DNA of 64,000 nucleotides from Brachyspira pilosicoli. Lineage in GTDB: Bacteria; Spirochaetota; Brachyspiria; Brachyspirales; Brachyspiraceae. Under the pieces are notes generated by a model that was not told where the DNA came from, searched no databases, and was given only the letters and a program-made list of their open reading frames with translations. The translations under genes were made by a program, and so were the position numbers. Positions within the stretch are counted from its first letter, which is position 1; each line of letters begins with the position of its first letter. The DNA lies in the NCBI RefSeq assembly GCF_008016535.1, contig NZ_SAXY01000030.1:62001-126000 (forward strand), given 5' to 3'. Positions 55,656 through 64,000 of the stretch are shown piece by piece.

Positions 55656-56726
55656 TTATTTAGTAAGGTGTATATATTCTCTATTCTTTTTAGTTACTCT
55701 TCCGACAATAACCGCACAGTCTATACCCTCACGCCATAAGTCAGCAAGCATATTCTCAGCATTATCTTTATCTACACATATAAATAATCCGCCAGCAGTT
55801 TGCGGGTCAAAAGCAAGCATTTTTAAACTATAATCCACATTCTCATCAACTAAAATATTCTCACCCACATAACGCATATTTGTAAAAGCAGCTCCCGGTA
55901 TGCATCCCATATCCAACACTTCATAAGTTTTGTTAAACATAGGTAAAGCAGATGTACTTATCTCTATAGTTACATCGCTAGCCTTAGCCATTTTAAACGC
56001 ATGTCCAGAAAGTCCAAAACCTGTTATATCTGTAGCACATTTTGCATTATATTTGTTCATTACAGCACAAGCCTTTTTATTTAAAGTACTCATAGCATTA
56101 AATACATCTGTAATAGCACTTTCTTTTATTAGTCCCTGTCTCATAGCAGCCAAACAAGCACCAGTGCCAAGAGGCTTTGTAAGTATTATAATATCTCCAT
56201 CTTTAGCAGCGGAGTTTGTAGTAATATTATTAGGATTAGCAAAACCAATAACAGCCATACCATATTTAATTGCTGTATCTGTAATAGTATGCCCTCCTAC
56301 AACCAATACTCCTGCTTCTGTAGCTTTATCTTGACCGCCTTTTAATATTGTAGCAAGTGTATTAAGAGAATTTTCTTTTGGATACATTGTAATATTTAAA
56401 GCTAATTTTGGCTCTCCTCCCATAGCATATATATCGCTTATAGAATTACAAGCAGCAATCTCTCCAAACAAATAAGGGTCAGCCACAACAGGTGGAAAAA
56501 AATCTACTGTAAATATAATAGCATTATCTTCTGAAATCTTATAAACACCCGCATCATCACCTATATCAACATCAGATAAAAGATTAGAATCTACTTTTGT
56601 TTTTAATAAAGGCGATAATGTTTTTTCAAGCAAATCAGGAGGAATTTTTGCAGAACAGCCTCCCTCTAAAGCACATGATAATAACTCTATTTTATCTTCA
56701 TTATTGTTTTCAATATCATCTTTCAT
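55656..56726 (-). CDS. selD: Selenide, water dikinase
   Basis: 356 residues. The N-terminal catalytic loop is LEGGCSAKIPP (about 20-30): the catalytic Cys and Lys are kept, and the second Cys of the usual C-G-C-K is an Ala. DDAGVYKI (about 61-68), a glycine-rich VVGGHTITDTAIKYG block (about 142-156) and the TDITGFGLSGHA block (about 234-245) match the family. It makes selenophosphate from selenide and ATP. No selA, selB or selenouridine synthase is adjacent, so the user of the selenophosphate is not in the window. Confidence 0.93.
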   Translation of the reverse strand: MKDDIENNNEDKIELLSCALEGGCSAKIPPDLLEKTLSPLLKTKVDSNLLSDVDIGDDAGVYKISEDNAIIFTVDFFPPVVADPYLFGEIAACNSISDIYAMGGEPKLALNITMYPKENSLNTLATILKGGQDKATEAGVLVVGGHTITDTAIKYGMAVIGFANPNNITTNSAAKDGDIIILTKPLGTGACLAAMRQGLIKESAITDVFNAMSTLNKKACAVMNKYNAKCATDITGFGLSGHAFKMAKASDVTIEISTSALPMFNKTYEVLDMGCIPGAAFTNMRYVGENILVDENVDYSLKMLAFDPQTAGGLFICVDKDNAENMLADLWREGIDCAVIVGRVTKKNREYIHLTK

Positions 56727-56946
56727 AAATAATACTTTATTCCTTACAAAATAGTTAATTGTTTATAATTATATTTAAACGACTAAAAATGTCAAATTAA
56801 GGTTTTTCAGCATATTTATCAACAAATGCATAATAATCGCATAAAAAATTATAATAAATAAAATATCTATATTTTTTAATTTAAAAGTTTACATTATTTA
56901 ATTTATATATATAATATACTAAAAATAATTTTGTTTTGGTAAATCT

Positions 56947-57531
56947 ATGAAAACTGCTAAATCTACTCTCAAGGTAAATAAGACAAAGAAAACATTGGAA
57001 GACGCTTTAGGTGCTCTACTTGAAGAAAAACCTTTTGAAGAAATTAGAGTTATAGATATATGTTCAAAAGCTAATATGCATAGAAGTACTTTTTATACTT
57101 ACTTTAATGATAAATACGAGCTTTTAAAATCAAAATTAGATGAGTATGAAGCAAAGTTTTTAGAAGATTTACAAAGATATAAAATAGAAGATAAATTAAA
57201 AGATTTTCACATAGATATAATGATAAATATTTTGCAGTATTTTTATTTTAATAGAAAGTATTTAAAAATTATTTTTCAAAATAATAAAGATAATAGCATT
57301 ACAAAGATATTGCAAAAATATTTAGAAGCTTATGTTGTAGAAGGTGTAAAGGATATGAAGCTTGCTAAACCTGATAAGCCTTATTTCTTTAATGTAATAG
57401 TTGCTTTTTATTCTGGAGCTTTTATTACTGTAATTAGCGAATGGATTTTAAATGACTGCACTATTAAACCTGAGGAGCTTGCTGAGTGCATATCTGATAT
57501 TATTATGCAAAGAATATTTGTATACGAATAA
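56947..57531 (+). CDS. TetR-family transcriptional regulator
   Basis: 194 residues. The N-terminal DNA-binding domain (about 10-60) reads TLEDALGALLEEKPFEEIRV then IDICSKANMHRSTFYTYFNDKYELL, a typical TetR helix-turn-helix. The C-terminal domain resembles TetR_C_8-type ligand domains. Targets are not evident; it is divergent from selD and upstream of the small exported protein genes. Confidence 0.9.
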   Translation: MKTAKSTLKVNKTKKTLEDALGALLEEKPFEEIRVIDICSKANMHRSTFYTYFNDKYELLKSKLDEYEAKFLEDLQRYKIEDKLKDFHIDIMINILQYFYFNRKYLKIIFQNNKDNSITKILQKYLEAYVVEGVKDMKLAKPDKPYFFNVIVAFYSGAFITVISEWILNDCTIKPEELAECISDIIMQRIFVYE

Positions 57532-57646
57532 ATTCTATATTTTTTAATAAATAAGCAAATAATTTACGATAATATTTACATAATATTTTTACTTTTACTA
57601 ATTTTATTTATTTTTATTAATATGAGTATATTATGGAGTATGTATT

Positions 57647-58177
57647 ATGAGAAAAGTATTATTTTGTTTATTATTCTCTATTAGTTTTTTTAGTTTATTA
57701 AACGCCCAAAATATTACAAAAGACAGTGACTATTCTAAGAATTGGGTTAGTTTTATTAACAGAAAAACTATAGATATGCAAGGTGCTTTATATGAAGGAA
57801 TACCTGGAGGAAATTTGGTATTAGTTTCAGGAAGGTCTCCTTTTTCACTAATAAAAGAATATCATTTTTTGGGTGCTAGATCATACTCTCAAGTTTATTA
57901 TACACATCAGGTGCCTTTAAGTCATTTCTATCAAAGTGCTCCTAGTCTTGGAGTGGTATTAGTTGAAGGATATGCTTTAAATGGTTCTAAATTAACTAGA
58001 TATTTAAATTACATAGATAGTTATCAATCAAAATTAAAAAAATGGGAAGATAATAATATTATATCAAGTAACAATACAAAAATTGCAAAACCAGATGCTA
58101 AATGGACAGAATACCCTATACCGCAGCCTGAAGATGTTAACTGGGCAGAGGGTTCTTATGCAGGAGAATTGTATTAA
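57647..58177 (+). CDS. Exported protein of unknown function (paralogue of next gene)
   Basis: 176 residues with a cleavable signal peptide (MRKVLFCLLFSISFFSLLNA, cleavage after about residue 20). The mature part is mixed alpha/beta with a C-terminal pattern W-x2-YPIPQPEDVNW-x-EG. The downstream protein shares this tail (WKTFPSPRENDINW), the VEGYALNGSKL-type block (EGYIIDNNKL there) and similar spacing, so the two are diverged paralogues. I do not recognise the family. Confidence 0.75.
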   Translation: MRKVLFCLLFSISFFSLLNAQNITKDSDYSKNWVSFINRKTIDMQGALYEGIPGGNLVLVSGRSPFSLIKEYHFLGARSYSQVYYTHQVPLSHFYQSAPSLGVVLVEGYALNGSKLTRYLNYIDSYQSKLKKWEDNNIISSNNTKIAKPDAKWTEYPIPQPEDVNWAEGSYAGELY

Positions 58178-58189
58178 GGTTTTAGCATA

Positions 58190-58711
58190 GTGCAATATAT
58201 ATTTATTATAGCTGTAATAATTGCTGTTACTACTGTTTTATTTTTTATTACTAATAATAAAATTATTTCTTATGATAAAGATTGGATTAAAACAATTAAG
58301 AAGAGAGTTGTAAATGCTGATAAGAAATATGTATTTGAGGATAACGGTGATATTCTTATAGATAATAAAAAAAAACTTACTCTAATAAAAGCTAAAAATA
58401 ATAAAATGGCTATTTATAGCAATAGTGATTTTATTAATAAGTTTATGCTTGTATTTTCTGCTTATACTTCTGTAAAAGTTACATTTATGGAAGGATATAT
58501 TATAGATAATAATAAGCTTTATTACACTTATGCTTATAAATCATCATATTATAAAAAGCTAAATGATTGGATGAATAATAATGGGGTTTTTGAATCTAAA
58601 GAAGTATGGGTAGCAAATAAGAAAGTTAATTGGAAAACATTTCCTTCTCCAAGAGAAAATGATATAAATTGGGAGAAAAAGGTTTTGATAGGAGATATTG
58701 TAAAAATATAA
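58190..58711 (+). CDS. Membrane-anchored protein of unknown function (paralogue of previous gene)
   Basis: 173 residues, GTG start at 58190 with AAGG about 10 nt upstream. One N-terminal membrane segment (about 3-22) without a clear cleavage site, then a domain related to the preceding exported protein: EGYIIDNNKLYYTY and the tail WKTFPSPRENDINW. It begins 12 nt after its paralogue, so a local duplication kept in one operon is likely. Function unknown. Confidence 0.72.
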   Translation: MQYIFIIAVIIAVTTVLFFITNNKIISYDKDWIKTIKKRVVNADKKYVFEDNGDILIDNKKKLTLIKAKNNKMAIYSNSDFINKFMLVFSAYTSVKVTFMEGYIIDNNKLYYTYAYKSSYYKKLNDWMNNNGVFESKEVWVANKKVNWKTFPSPRENDINWEKKVLIGDIVKI

Positions 58712-58775
58712 AAAATTTATGGTATAGCTATAGCATTATTGTTAATAGTATTGTATAATACAGAAAATTTTATTT

Positions 58776-59981
58776 ATGGATATATTTATGAAATTAAGAT
58801 TATCTAAAAGAGCATTGCAAGAAGATTTTCAGGGCGATTTTGTTAAGATGATGCTTGAGGTTGCTGCGAAGGGTAATTTAATATCATTTGCAGGAGGACT
58901 TCCTAATCCTTCATCATTTCCTGTGGAGGCTGTAAAAGAGGCTTGTATCAAAGTGCTGTCAAATAATGGAACTGCTGCTTTACAGTATAATAGTGTTGAT
59001 GGCTATTTACCTTTAAGAGAGTTTATAGCTAACAGGTACAAAAAGAGAGGTATTAATTTAGAGGCTAAAAACATTATTATTACAAATGGTTCTCAGCAGG
59101 CATTGGATATTATAGCTTCTGTACTAATTGATGCTGGAGATAATATTATGCTTGAAGACCCTTCATATTTGGCAGCTTTGCAAACTTTTCACTTATATAA
59201 TGCGAATATTCAAACAGTAAATCTTAAAGAAGATGGTGCTGATGTTGAAGAAGTTAAAAATGTAATAGAAAAATACAACCCTAAATTCTTTTACTCTATT
59301 TCTACTTTTCAAAACCCAACAGGAATAACATATACTAATGAAGTTAGAGAAAAAATAGCTAATATAGTGAAAAAGAGTGATACTTTCTTGGTAGAAGATA
59401 ATCCTTATGGAGAATTAAGATTTAAAGGCGAACATCAAACTTCTTTTGGAAAGTTATTAGGAGAGCAGGCTATACTTCTTGGTACTTTCTCAAAAACAGT
59501 TGCTCCGGGTTTAAGATTAGGCTGGATTGCTTCACCTGTAGAAGAGCTTCTTACAAAAATGAAAGACTATAAACAGCTTGTAGATATGCATACTAATATA
59601 TTTTCTCAGATGGTTGTTGCTGAATATTTAAAAGATAATGATTATGATGAGCATATAAAAACTATTATAGATTTATATGGCAAGCAATGTAATTGTATGC
59701 TTGAGTGTTTAGATAAATATATGCCTAAGGATATGCATTGGACACACCCTGAAGGCGGTATGTTTATATGGGCTACTTTGCCTAAAGGTTTGGATGCAAT
59801 AGAATTGGGTAAGAGAGCTGCAGAAGCAGGAGTTGCAGTTACAGCAGGAGAGCCTTTCTATGAGAGAAAGAGAGGAGAAGGTACTTTTAGATTAAATTAT
59901 ACTAACTCTTCTTTTGAAAATATAGATAAAGGTATTTCAATACTTGGTAAAGTAATAGAAGACATGAAAAAATCTCAATAA
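58776..59981 (+). CDS. PLP-dependent aminotransferase (class I, LysN/2-aminoadipate-like)
   Basis: 401 residues. ISFAGGLPNPSSFP (about 36-49) and LQYNSVDGYLPLREFIANRYKKRG (two blocks, about 68-91) are typical of the MocR/LysN-type subgroup. The PLP lysine lies in GTFSKTVAPGLRLGW (about 236-250), with the Asn and Tyr contacts in FQNPTG and VEDNPYG. The likely role is transamination of 2-oxoglutarate/glutamate with an aromatic, branched or aminoadipate-type amino acid. ATG at 58776 or 58788; neither has a strong ribosome site. Confidence 0.9.
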   Translation: MDIFMKLRLSKRALQEDFQGDFVKMMLEVAAKGNLISFAGGLPNPSSFPVEAVKEACIKVLSNNGTAALQYNSVDGYLPLREFIANRYKKRGINLEAKNIIITNGSQQALDIIASVLIDAGDNIMLEDPSYLAALQTFHLYNANIQTVNLKEDGADVEEVKNVIEKYNPKFFYSISTFQNPTGITYTNEVREKIANIVKKSDTFLVEDNPYGELRFKGEHQTSFGKLLGEQAILLGTFSKTVAPGLRLGWIASPVEELLTKMKDYKQLVDMHTNIFSQMVVAEYLKDNDYDEHIKTIIDLYGKQCNCMLECLDKYMPKDMHWTHPEGGMFIWATLPKGLDAIELGKRAAEAGVAVTAGEPFYERKRGEGTFRLNYTNSSFENIDKGISILGKVIEDMKKSQ

Positions 59982-60007
59982 TTTTCCTTATTATTATAAT
60001 ATATTTT

Positions 60008-60036
60008 AAAGGGCGGCATTAAAGCCGCCTGTTTTG
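60008..60036 (+). terminator. Terminator of the aminotransferase gene
   Basis: GGGCGGC and GCCGCC(T) form a stable hairpin with an ATTAAA loop, followed by a T-rich tail. Confidence 0.8.
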
Positions 60037-60105
60037 TTTTAAAGTAAATATATATAACTAAAAATTTTTAAGTTTATCAAAAATATTTTTATGTTTTTTA
60101 TTCTT

Positions 60106-60270
60106 GGGGGCTGCCCCCACACCCCTACTTCTTTTGTTGCAACAAAGAAGCAAAAATGCTGCATTGTTTAGCTTAAAATAAATGTATTATTTTATACTTA
60201 ATACATATTCCTAAAACATTAGCTATAGCATGTGCGTTTTTTGCAACTTTTTTGAGCGACAAAAAAGTTG
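60106..60270 (-). repeat. Composite hairpin element E3 (A - spacer - B)
   Basis: GGGGGCTGCCCCC (60106-60118), hairpin A (CTTCTTTTGTTGCAACAAAG..., 60128-60150), spacer with ATTCCTAAAACATTAGCTATAG, and hairpin B (60244-60270, CAACTTTTTT/AAAAAAGTTG). It is the first of two tandem diverged copies in this gap. Confidence 0.8.
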
Positions 60271-60344
60271 AATAAAAAAATATAGTTATTTTAAAAGATA
60301 TTGATTTTAGTTTGTCAGAAAATATTTTTTAAGTTTTTTATTCT

Positions 60345-60505
60345 CGGGGGCTAGCCCCCGCACCCCCAGTTCTTTTATTGGTATAAAAGAACCAAAAGAA
60401 CTGCAATCTTTAGCTAAAATATTACTATTATCTTTTTAATATATTCCTAGGATATTAGCTATAGTAATCGCACTTTTGGCAACTTTTTGCTGCGGGAAAA
60501 AGTTG
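60345..60505 (-). repeat. Composite hairpin element E4 (A - spacer - B)
   Basis: CGGGGGCTAGCCCCCG (60345-60360, perfect palindrome), hairpin A (GTTCTTTTAT/ATAAAAGAAC arms, 60369-60392), spacer with ATTCCTAGGATATTAGCTATAG, and hairpin B (60480-60505). Same layout and spacing as the copy at 60106. The rest of 59982-60612 is AT-rich; a clear flgB promoter was not found. Confidence 0.8.
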
Positions 60506-60612
60506 AAAAAAATTAAAGATATTCTTAATTAAAAAAATACTAAAAAATTACTAAAGCCTTTTTTTATTAAACCGAAACTTAACATAAGTATTATTTTATT
60601 AGGATTATAATT

Positions 60613-61041
60613 ATGAGCATGTTTACAGATACAACTTATGCCAAAACTATGACTATTGCTAAAAAGCTGTTAAATGTTTATGGGCTTAGAGCAGAAGTGA
60701 TAGCAGATAACATAGCCAATGTTTCTACGCCAAATTTCAAAAGAAGCGATGTTACTTTTGAATATCAATTAGCAAGAGCTTTGGATAGTGAGAAATATGA
60801 CGGTATTGAGGCAAAAAGAACTGACCCAAGACATTTTCCTTTTAATATGCCTATGGATTATAAAGAAGTATCTCCTACTATTACAGTAGATTATGATACC
60901 AACTATAGAAATGATAAAAACAATGTTGATATAGATAAAGAAATGGCTGAAGAGGCTAAAAACACTTTACGTTATCAAATGTTTTCTCAAATAGTGAATG
61001 CTCAATATAGAGATATTAGAAGAATGATAGGCAATGCTTAA
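60613..61041 (+). CDS. flgB: Flagellar basal-body rod protein FlgB
   Basis: 142 residues. The N-terminal rod signature is LRAEVIADNIANVSTPNFKRS (split: LRAEVIADNIANVS and TPNFKRSDVTFE, about 24-48), and the C-terminus (NTLRYQMFSQIVNAQYRDIRRMIG) is the conserved helix. It builds the proximal rod of the periplasmic flagellum. TTAGGAT precedes the ATG. First of three rod genes in a row. Confidence 0.94.
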   Translation: MSMFTDTTYAKTMTIAKKLLNVYGLRAEVIADNIANVSTPNFKRSDVTFEYQLARALDSEKYDGIEAKRTDPRHFPFNMPMDYKEVSPTITVDYDTNYRNDKNNVDIDKEMAEEAKNTLRYQMFSQIVNAQYRDIRRMIGNA

Positions 61042-61088
61042 ATATTGTTAATTATTTTGATGATTAATCATTTTGAAGGAGTGAGTAA

Positions 61089-61550
61089 ATGGGAATATTT
61101 TCAATAATTAATACATCTGGAAGCGGATTAACTGCTCAAAGAACAAGACTTGATGTTATAGCAGACAACATAGCTAATGTTAATACAACACGCACTACAG
61201 AGGGAGGAGCTTTTAGAAGAAGCAGAGTAGTATTTAAGCCAAGAGATGACGGCAACAAATATAGAAGCCCTTTTTTACCGGAAGCTTTGCAGCCTAATGT
61301 TGGTACGGGGGTAAGAGTATTCAGCATAGAAAAGGATATGGAAACTGCAACAAGATTTGTATACGACCCTTCACACCCTGATGCTATTAAATATGGTGAG
61401 AAGGCAGGATATGTAGAGATGCCTAATGTTAATCCTGTTACAGAGATGGTTGATATGATGGAGGCTTCTAGGGCTTATGAGGCTAACTCTACTATGATTC
61501 AATCGGCTAAAACTATGTTTGGAAGTGCTTTGAATATTATTAGATATTAA
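61089..61550 (+). CDS. flgC: Flagellar basal-body rod protein FlgC
   Basis: 153 residues with SGLTAQRTRLDVIADNIANV (about 13-32) at the N-terminus and NPVTEMVDMMEASRAYEANS (about 116-135) at the C-terminus, both diagnostic. Proximal rod subunit. AAGGAG lies before the ATG at 61089; gap to flgB is 47 nt. Confidence 0.95.
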   Translation: MGIFSIINTSGSGLTAQRTRLDVIADNIANVNTTRTTEGGAFRRSRVVFKPRDDGNKYRSPFLPEALQPNVGTGVRVFSIEKDMETATRFVYDPSHPDAIKYGEKAGYVEMPNVNPVTEMVDMMEASRAYEANSTMIQSAKTMFGSALNIIRY

Positions 61551-61581
61551 TTATTAAATATATATTTTTGAGGATATTTTT

Positions 61582-61941
61582 ATGGATATTAACAGTGTAA
61601 TGAGTGCTTATTCTAAAACAGGTAATGTTGGTGATAATTATGGATTTGTATTAAAGACTACAGACCCTCGTCATTATGGACCAGCTCAGATGTTGAGAAG
61701 AAGTTCTAGTAATGATTTGATAAGTAATTTTGGTACTATGCTCAGCGATGCAATAGAATCTGTTAATCAAAAGCAAGTTGATAAAGATAATATTATAGTT
61801 CAGGCAGGAATTAGACCTGATCAGGTTGATGTTTCTGATGTGATGAACGCTATTGCAGAGGCTGAATTATCACTCAGTTTTACTAGGGCAGTAGTTGATA
61901 GAGCTGTAAGAGCTTATCAGGAAGTAACTTCATATAGATAA
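61582..61941 (+). CDS. fliE: Flagellar hook-basal body complex protein FliE
   Basis: 119 residues. The C-terminal half carries DVSDVMNAIAEAELSLSFTR and AVRAYQEV (about 79-115), the FliE signature. It forms the junction between the MS ring and the rod. GAGGAT precedes the ATG; follows flgC by 31 nt. Confidence 0.92.
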   Translation: MDINSVMSAYSKTGNVGDNYGFVLKTTDPRHYGPAQMLRRSSSNDLISNFGTMLSDAIESVNQKQVDKDNIIVQAGIRPDQVDVSDVMNAIAEAELSLSFTRAVVDRAVRAYQEVTSYR

Positions 61942-61961
61942 TTTTTTTAATTAAACAAATA

Positions 61962-62732
61962 ATGGAAAAAAAGTTCTCCTTCAAAAAAGAGTTATTAAGG
62001 GCAAGCGTTTATGGTTTAATCGCCATAGCGTTTGCCAACTTAATATTCTTATCTATTTATAACAATAATAAAATATATATCACTATAATTTTAATAGCAT
62101 TAGAAATAATAACAATAATTTTTGCTTATTTATATATATCAAACATCAACAAAAGATATTTAAACTTTATTAGATACAATTCAATATTAGAACATAATAT
62201 AAAAACAACAGTTACAAAAGAGCATATTATAGAAAGACTAAAATATTTTGGATATAGTATGTATTCTATAAACTCTTCGAGGGTTTTTATTAATATAGAT
62301 GTTGTAAAAAATAAAAAATCTATAACAATATATGCCTACTATTTTTTACTTTTGGATATAGATAAAGATACAGAAGCAGTCCTTACAACTGTAAAAAACG
62401 AATTAAATGAAATATTGGATTTATATATAGATGACAATCAAAAGTTATTTAAAACAGAAAATGAGAAACAAAAAATATTAAAAGCAAAGCTATATAATCA
62501 TGCTGTATTTATTTTCTTTGGAGATAATATTTCTGAGAGAATAATTAATATTTCCAAAGAAGGATACACTAAAGAAAAACTTCTTAATTCTAATGCACAA
62601 ATATTTTCAGTTTCTTATATACCTTCAGAAAATAAATTGTATTATGCAGAAAAAGTAGAGGATGTTATAACAATTCAAAAGTTTCCAAAGCAGGATTTTG
62701 TTTATATAATAAAAGATATATTTTCTTTATAA
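61962..62732 (+). CDS. Hypothetical membrane protein
   Basis: 256 residues with two N-terminal membrane helices (about 12-29 and 35-58) and a soluble C-terminal domain of about 190 residues. No recognised domain. It starts 20 nt after fliE with a weak ribosome site and ends 13 nt before the ankyrin gene start, so it may ride on the flagellar transcript. A flagellar role is not shown by sequence. Confidence 0.72.
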   Translation: MEKKFSFKKELLRASVYGLIAIAFANLIFLSIYNNNKIYITIILIALEIITIIFAYLYISNINKRYLNFIRYNSILEHNIKTTVTKEHIIERLKYFGYSMYSINSSRVFINIDVVKNKKSITIYAYYFLLLDIDKDTEAVLTTVKNELNEILDLYIDDNQKLFKTENEKQKILKAKLYNHAVFIFFGDNISERIINISKEGYTKEKLLNSNAQIFSVSYIPSENKLYYAEKVEDVITIQKFPKQDFVYIIKDIFSL

Positions 62733-62745
62733 TTTGGATAATATA

Positions 62746-63276
62746 ATGAAAAATAAAAAGAAAGTTAAACGAAATAAAAAAACATACTATAATATTGGCT
62801 TTATAATTTTAATAGCTGTGTTATGTTATTTATTGTTTATGTTTTATAATTTGAAAAACTTTGATATAAACAAAAAAGATAATGAAGGTCTTACAGTTTT
62901 GATGCATCTTTTATCTGATAATAATTCAAACAAAAACGAAATAAAAAAAATGATATTAGACAACAGAAAAAAAATTGATTATACATTAAAAGACAGTAAC
63001 GGCAGAAACATTTTGATGTATGCTGTGTTTTATGGTAACACTGATATTATAAAAGATATTGCAAATCAAATTGAAAATATAGATGCTAAAGACAATGACG
63101 GAAGAACAGCTTTGCATTTAGCGGCACAATATGGAAAGTATGAAACCGTAGTATTGCTTGTAGAGTTAGGAGCAAACATTAATATTAAAGATAATCTTTC
63201 CTTAAAACCAATAGACATAGCAGAGTTTGAAGGTTTTGAGGATATATACAATTATTTATATAGCAAAACAAATTAA
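62746..63276 (+). CDS. Membrane-anchored ankyrin-repeat protein
   Basis: 176 residues from the ATG at 62746; a TTG lies four codons earlier. Basic N-terminus, one membrane helix (about 15-35), then three to four ankyrin repeats (NGRNILMYAVFYGN, DGRTALHLAAQYGKYETVV, LGANINIKDNLSLKPIDIAEF). Ankyrin arrays bind proteins; here the array would face the periplasm or cytoplasm depending on anchor topology. Ankyrin proteins are common in Brachyspira-type genomes. Confidence 0.85.
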   Translation: MKNKKKVKRNKKTYYNIGFIILIAVLCYLLFMFYNLKNFDINKKDNEGLTVLMHLLSDNNSNKNEIKKMILDNRKKIDYTLKDSNGRNILMYAVFYGNTDIIKDIANQIENIDAKDNDGRTALHLAAQYGKYETVVLLVELGANINIKDNLSLKPIDIAEFEGFEDIYNYLYSKTN

Positions 63277-63345
63277 TATTATTTTTATTAATATGGGCTT
63301 TGACTTAATTTTATTATAATTGACAAAACCCATATATAATAAATA

Positions 63346-63816
63346 TTATTTTTCTATCTCTCTAATTAAATTAACCATCTCAATAGCACCCATAGCAGAA
63401 TCAAAACCTTTGTTTCCAGATTTAGTTCCAGCTCTCTCAATAGCCTGCTCAATATTTTCAGTAGTAAGCACCCCAAACATTACAGGCACATCAGAATTAA
63501 GCGAAACATTAGCAATACCCTTAGATACTTCAGCACAAACATAATCATAATGACTAGTAGAACCTCTTATAACAGCACCCAAACATATAACAGCATCATA
63601 TTTCTTAGATTTAGCCATTTTAGAAGCTATTAGAGGTATCTCAAAAGCACCTGGCACCCAAGCTACAGTAATATCATCGTCTTTAATATCATGACGAGAT
63701 AAAGCGTCTAATGCTCCTCCCAAAAGTTTAGAAACAATAAATTCATTGAATCTAGCACATACTATACCGATTTTAATTTTTTTCTCACTAACGAGTTTTC
63801 CTTCAAAAGTTTTCAT
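63346..63816 (-). CDS. ribH: 6,7-dimethyl-8-ribityllumazine synthase
   Basis: 156 residues, full length. [17 protein letters not shown] (about 17-33), [16 protein letters not shown] (about 53-68), [17 protein letters not shown] (about 79-95, catalytic His) and [15 protein letters not shown] (about 110-124) identify RibH, which condenses the butanone phosphate with the ribityl pyrimidine in riboflavin synthesis. No other rib gene and no FMN riboswitch is seen upstream in the window. Confidence 0.96.
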   Translation of the reverse strand: MKTFEGKLVSEKKIKIGIVCARFNEFIVSKLLGGALDALSRHDIKDDDITVAWVPGAFEIPLIASKMAKSKKYDAVICLGAVIRGSTSHYDYVCAEVSKGIANVSLNSDVPVMFGVLTTENIEQAIERAGTKSGNKGFDSAMGAIEMVNLIREIEK

Positions 63817-63847
63817 AATCGTATTAATTCCTTAATTGTATTTTTTT

Positions 63848-63890
63848 CAACTTTTTCCCGCAGCAAAAAGTTGCAAAAAGTGCATATTAA
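63848..63890 (+). repeat. Hairpin B repeat, truncated composite element
   Basis: CAACTTTTT-8 nt-AAAAAGTTG at 63848-63873 followed by CAAAAAGTGCA, as in E1. No A hairpin is seen before the window ends. It lies just upstream of ribH. Confidence 0.75.
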
Positions 63891-64000
63891 AATTTTAATA
63901 TATTTTTATAATTTTATATTTCTTAATAAACCTCCTAAAGTATATAAAAACTTGTTTAATAATGAGCAACTGCCATTTCTGCAAATGGTAATCATTTACA

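Noticed and set aside
63346-64000. FMN riboswitch upstream of ribH
   Set aside because: The upstream sequence holds only a B hairpin repeat and AT-rich DNA; no conserved RFN-type stems were seen.

Overview
The window looks like a chromosomal segment of a Brachyspira-type spirochaete. The grounds are very low GC with AT-rich gaps, rod genes flgB-flgC-fliE of periplasmic flagella, a bacterial V-type ATPase operon containing the DUF2764 subunit, a butyrate-type fermentation operon, and many Brachyspira-like hypothetical proteins. The genus is inferred from gene content; species cannot be assigned. No rRNA, tRNA or CRISPR was seen.

Layout. 1-4654 (minus): operon of a sulfatase, substrate-binding lipoprotein, two permeases and a partial ATPase (sulfonate/taurine/nitrate-type ABC), with a promoter and a palindromic operator in front. 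4816-5888: decayed insertion sequence. 6011-9325 (plus): DUF4241 protein, unknown protein, flippase-like membrane protein. 9771-10940: iron alcohol dehydrogenase. 11086-14768: unusual cluster (small helical protein, glycine-zipper protein, frameshifted unknown gene, Ycf46-like AAA ATPase), then an extreme Asp-rich protein, a putative zinc protein and argJ. 17133-23255 (minus): class A PBP, split transketolase and an NhaC antiporter preceded by what looks like a complete leader-peptide attenuator. 24077-31656 (minus): V-ATPase genes in the order E-DUF2764-A-B-D-I-K.

32011-38653 (plus): CoA-transferase, GntP permease, MaoC hydratase, acyl-CoA dehydrogenase and EtfBA. Together they could import (R)-3-hydroxybutyrate and convert it to butyryl-CoA/butyrate. 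Then hpt, a TonB-like protein, and a consensus promoter reading into an 11 x 7-bp repeat and a lipoprotein gene (candidate phase-variable locus). Next come apbE, ispG, purB, a GNAT, lepB and mutS, an eis-like gene with an amber stop, a small FtsX/LolD-like pair, gdhA, selD, tetR, two paralogous small exported or anchored proteins, an aminotransferase, flgB-flgC-fliE, an ankyrin protein and ribH.

From about 39.4 kb on, most long gaps are filled by GC-rich hairpin repeats. Two hairpins (B: CAACTTTTT...AAAAAGTTG; A: CTTCTTT...AAAAGAAG followed by a G/C-rich palindrome) recur in fixed order around an AT-rich spacer, giving a composite element of about 160-190 bp. A third hairpin (C: CCGCACG...CGTGCGG) and a GCTTCGCGAAAGTGC word (D) occur alongside. 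Words of these repeats also appear inside the decayed transposase. The strongest candidates for something undescribed are this repeat family, the attenuator before the antiporter and the heptamer switch at 41.2 kb.
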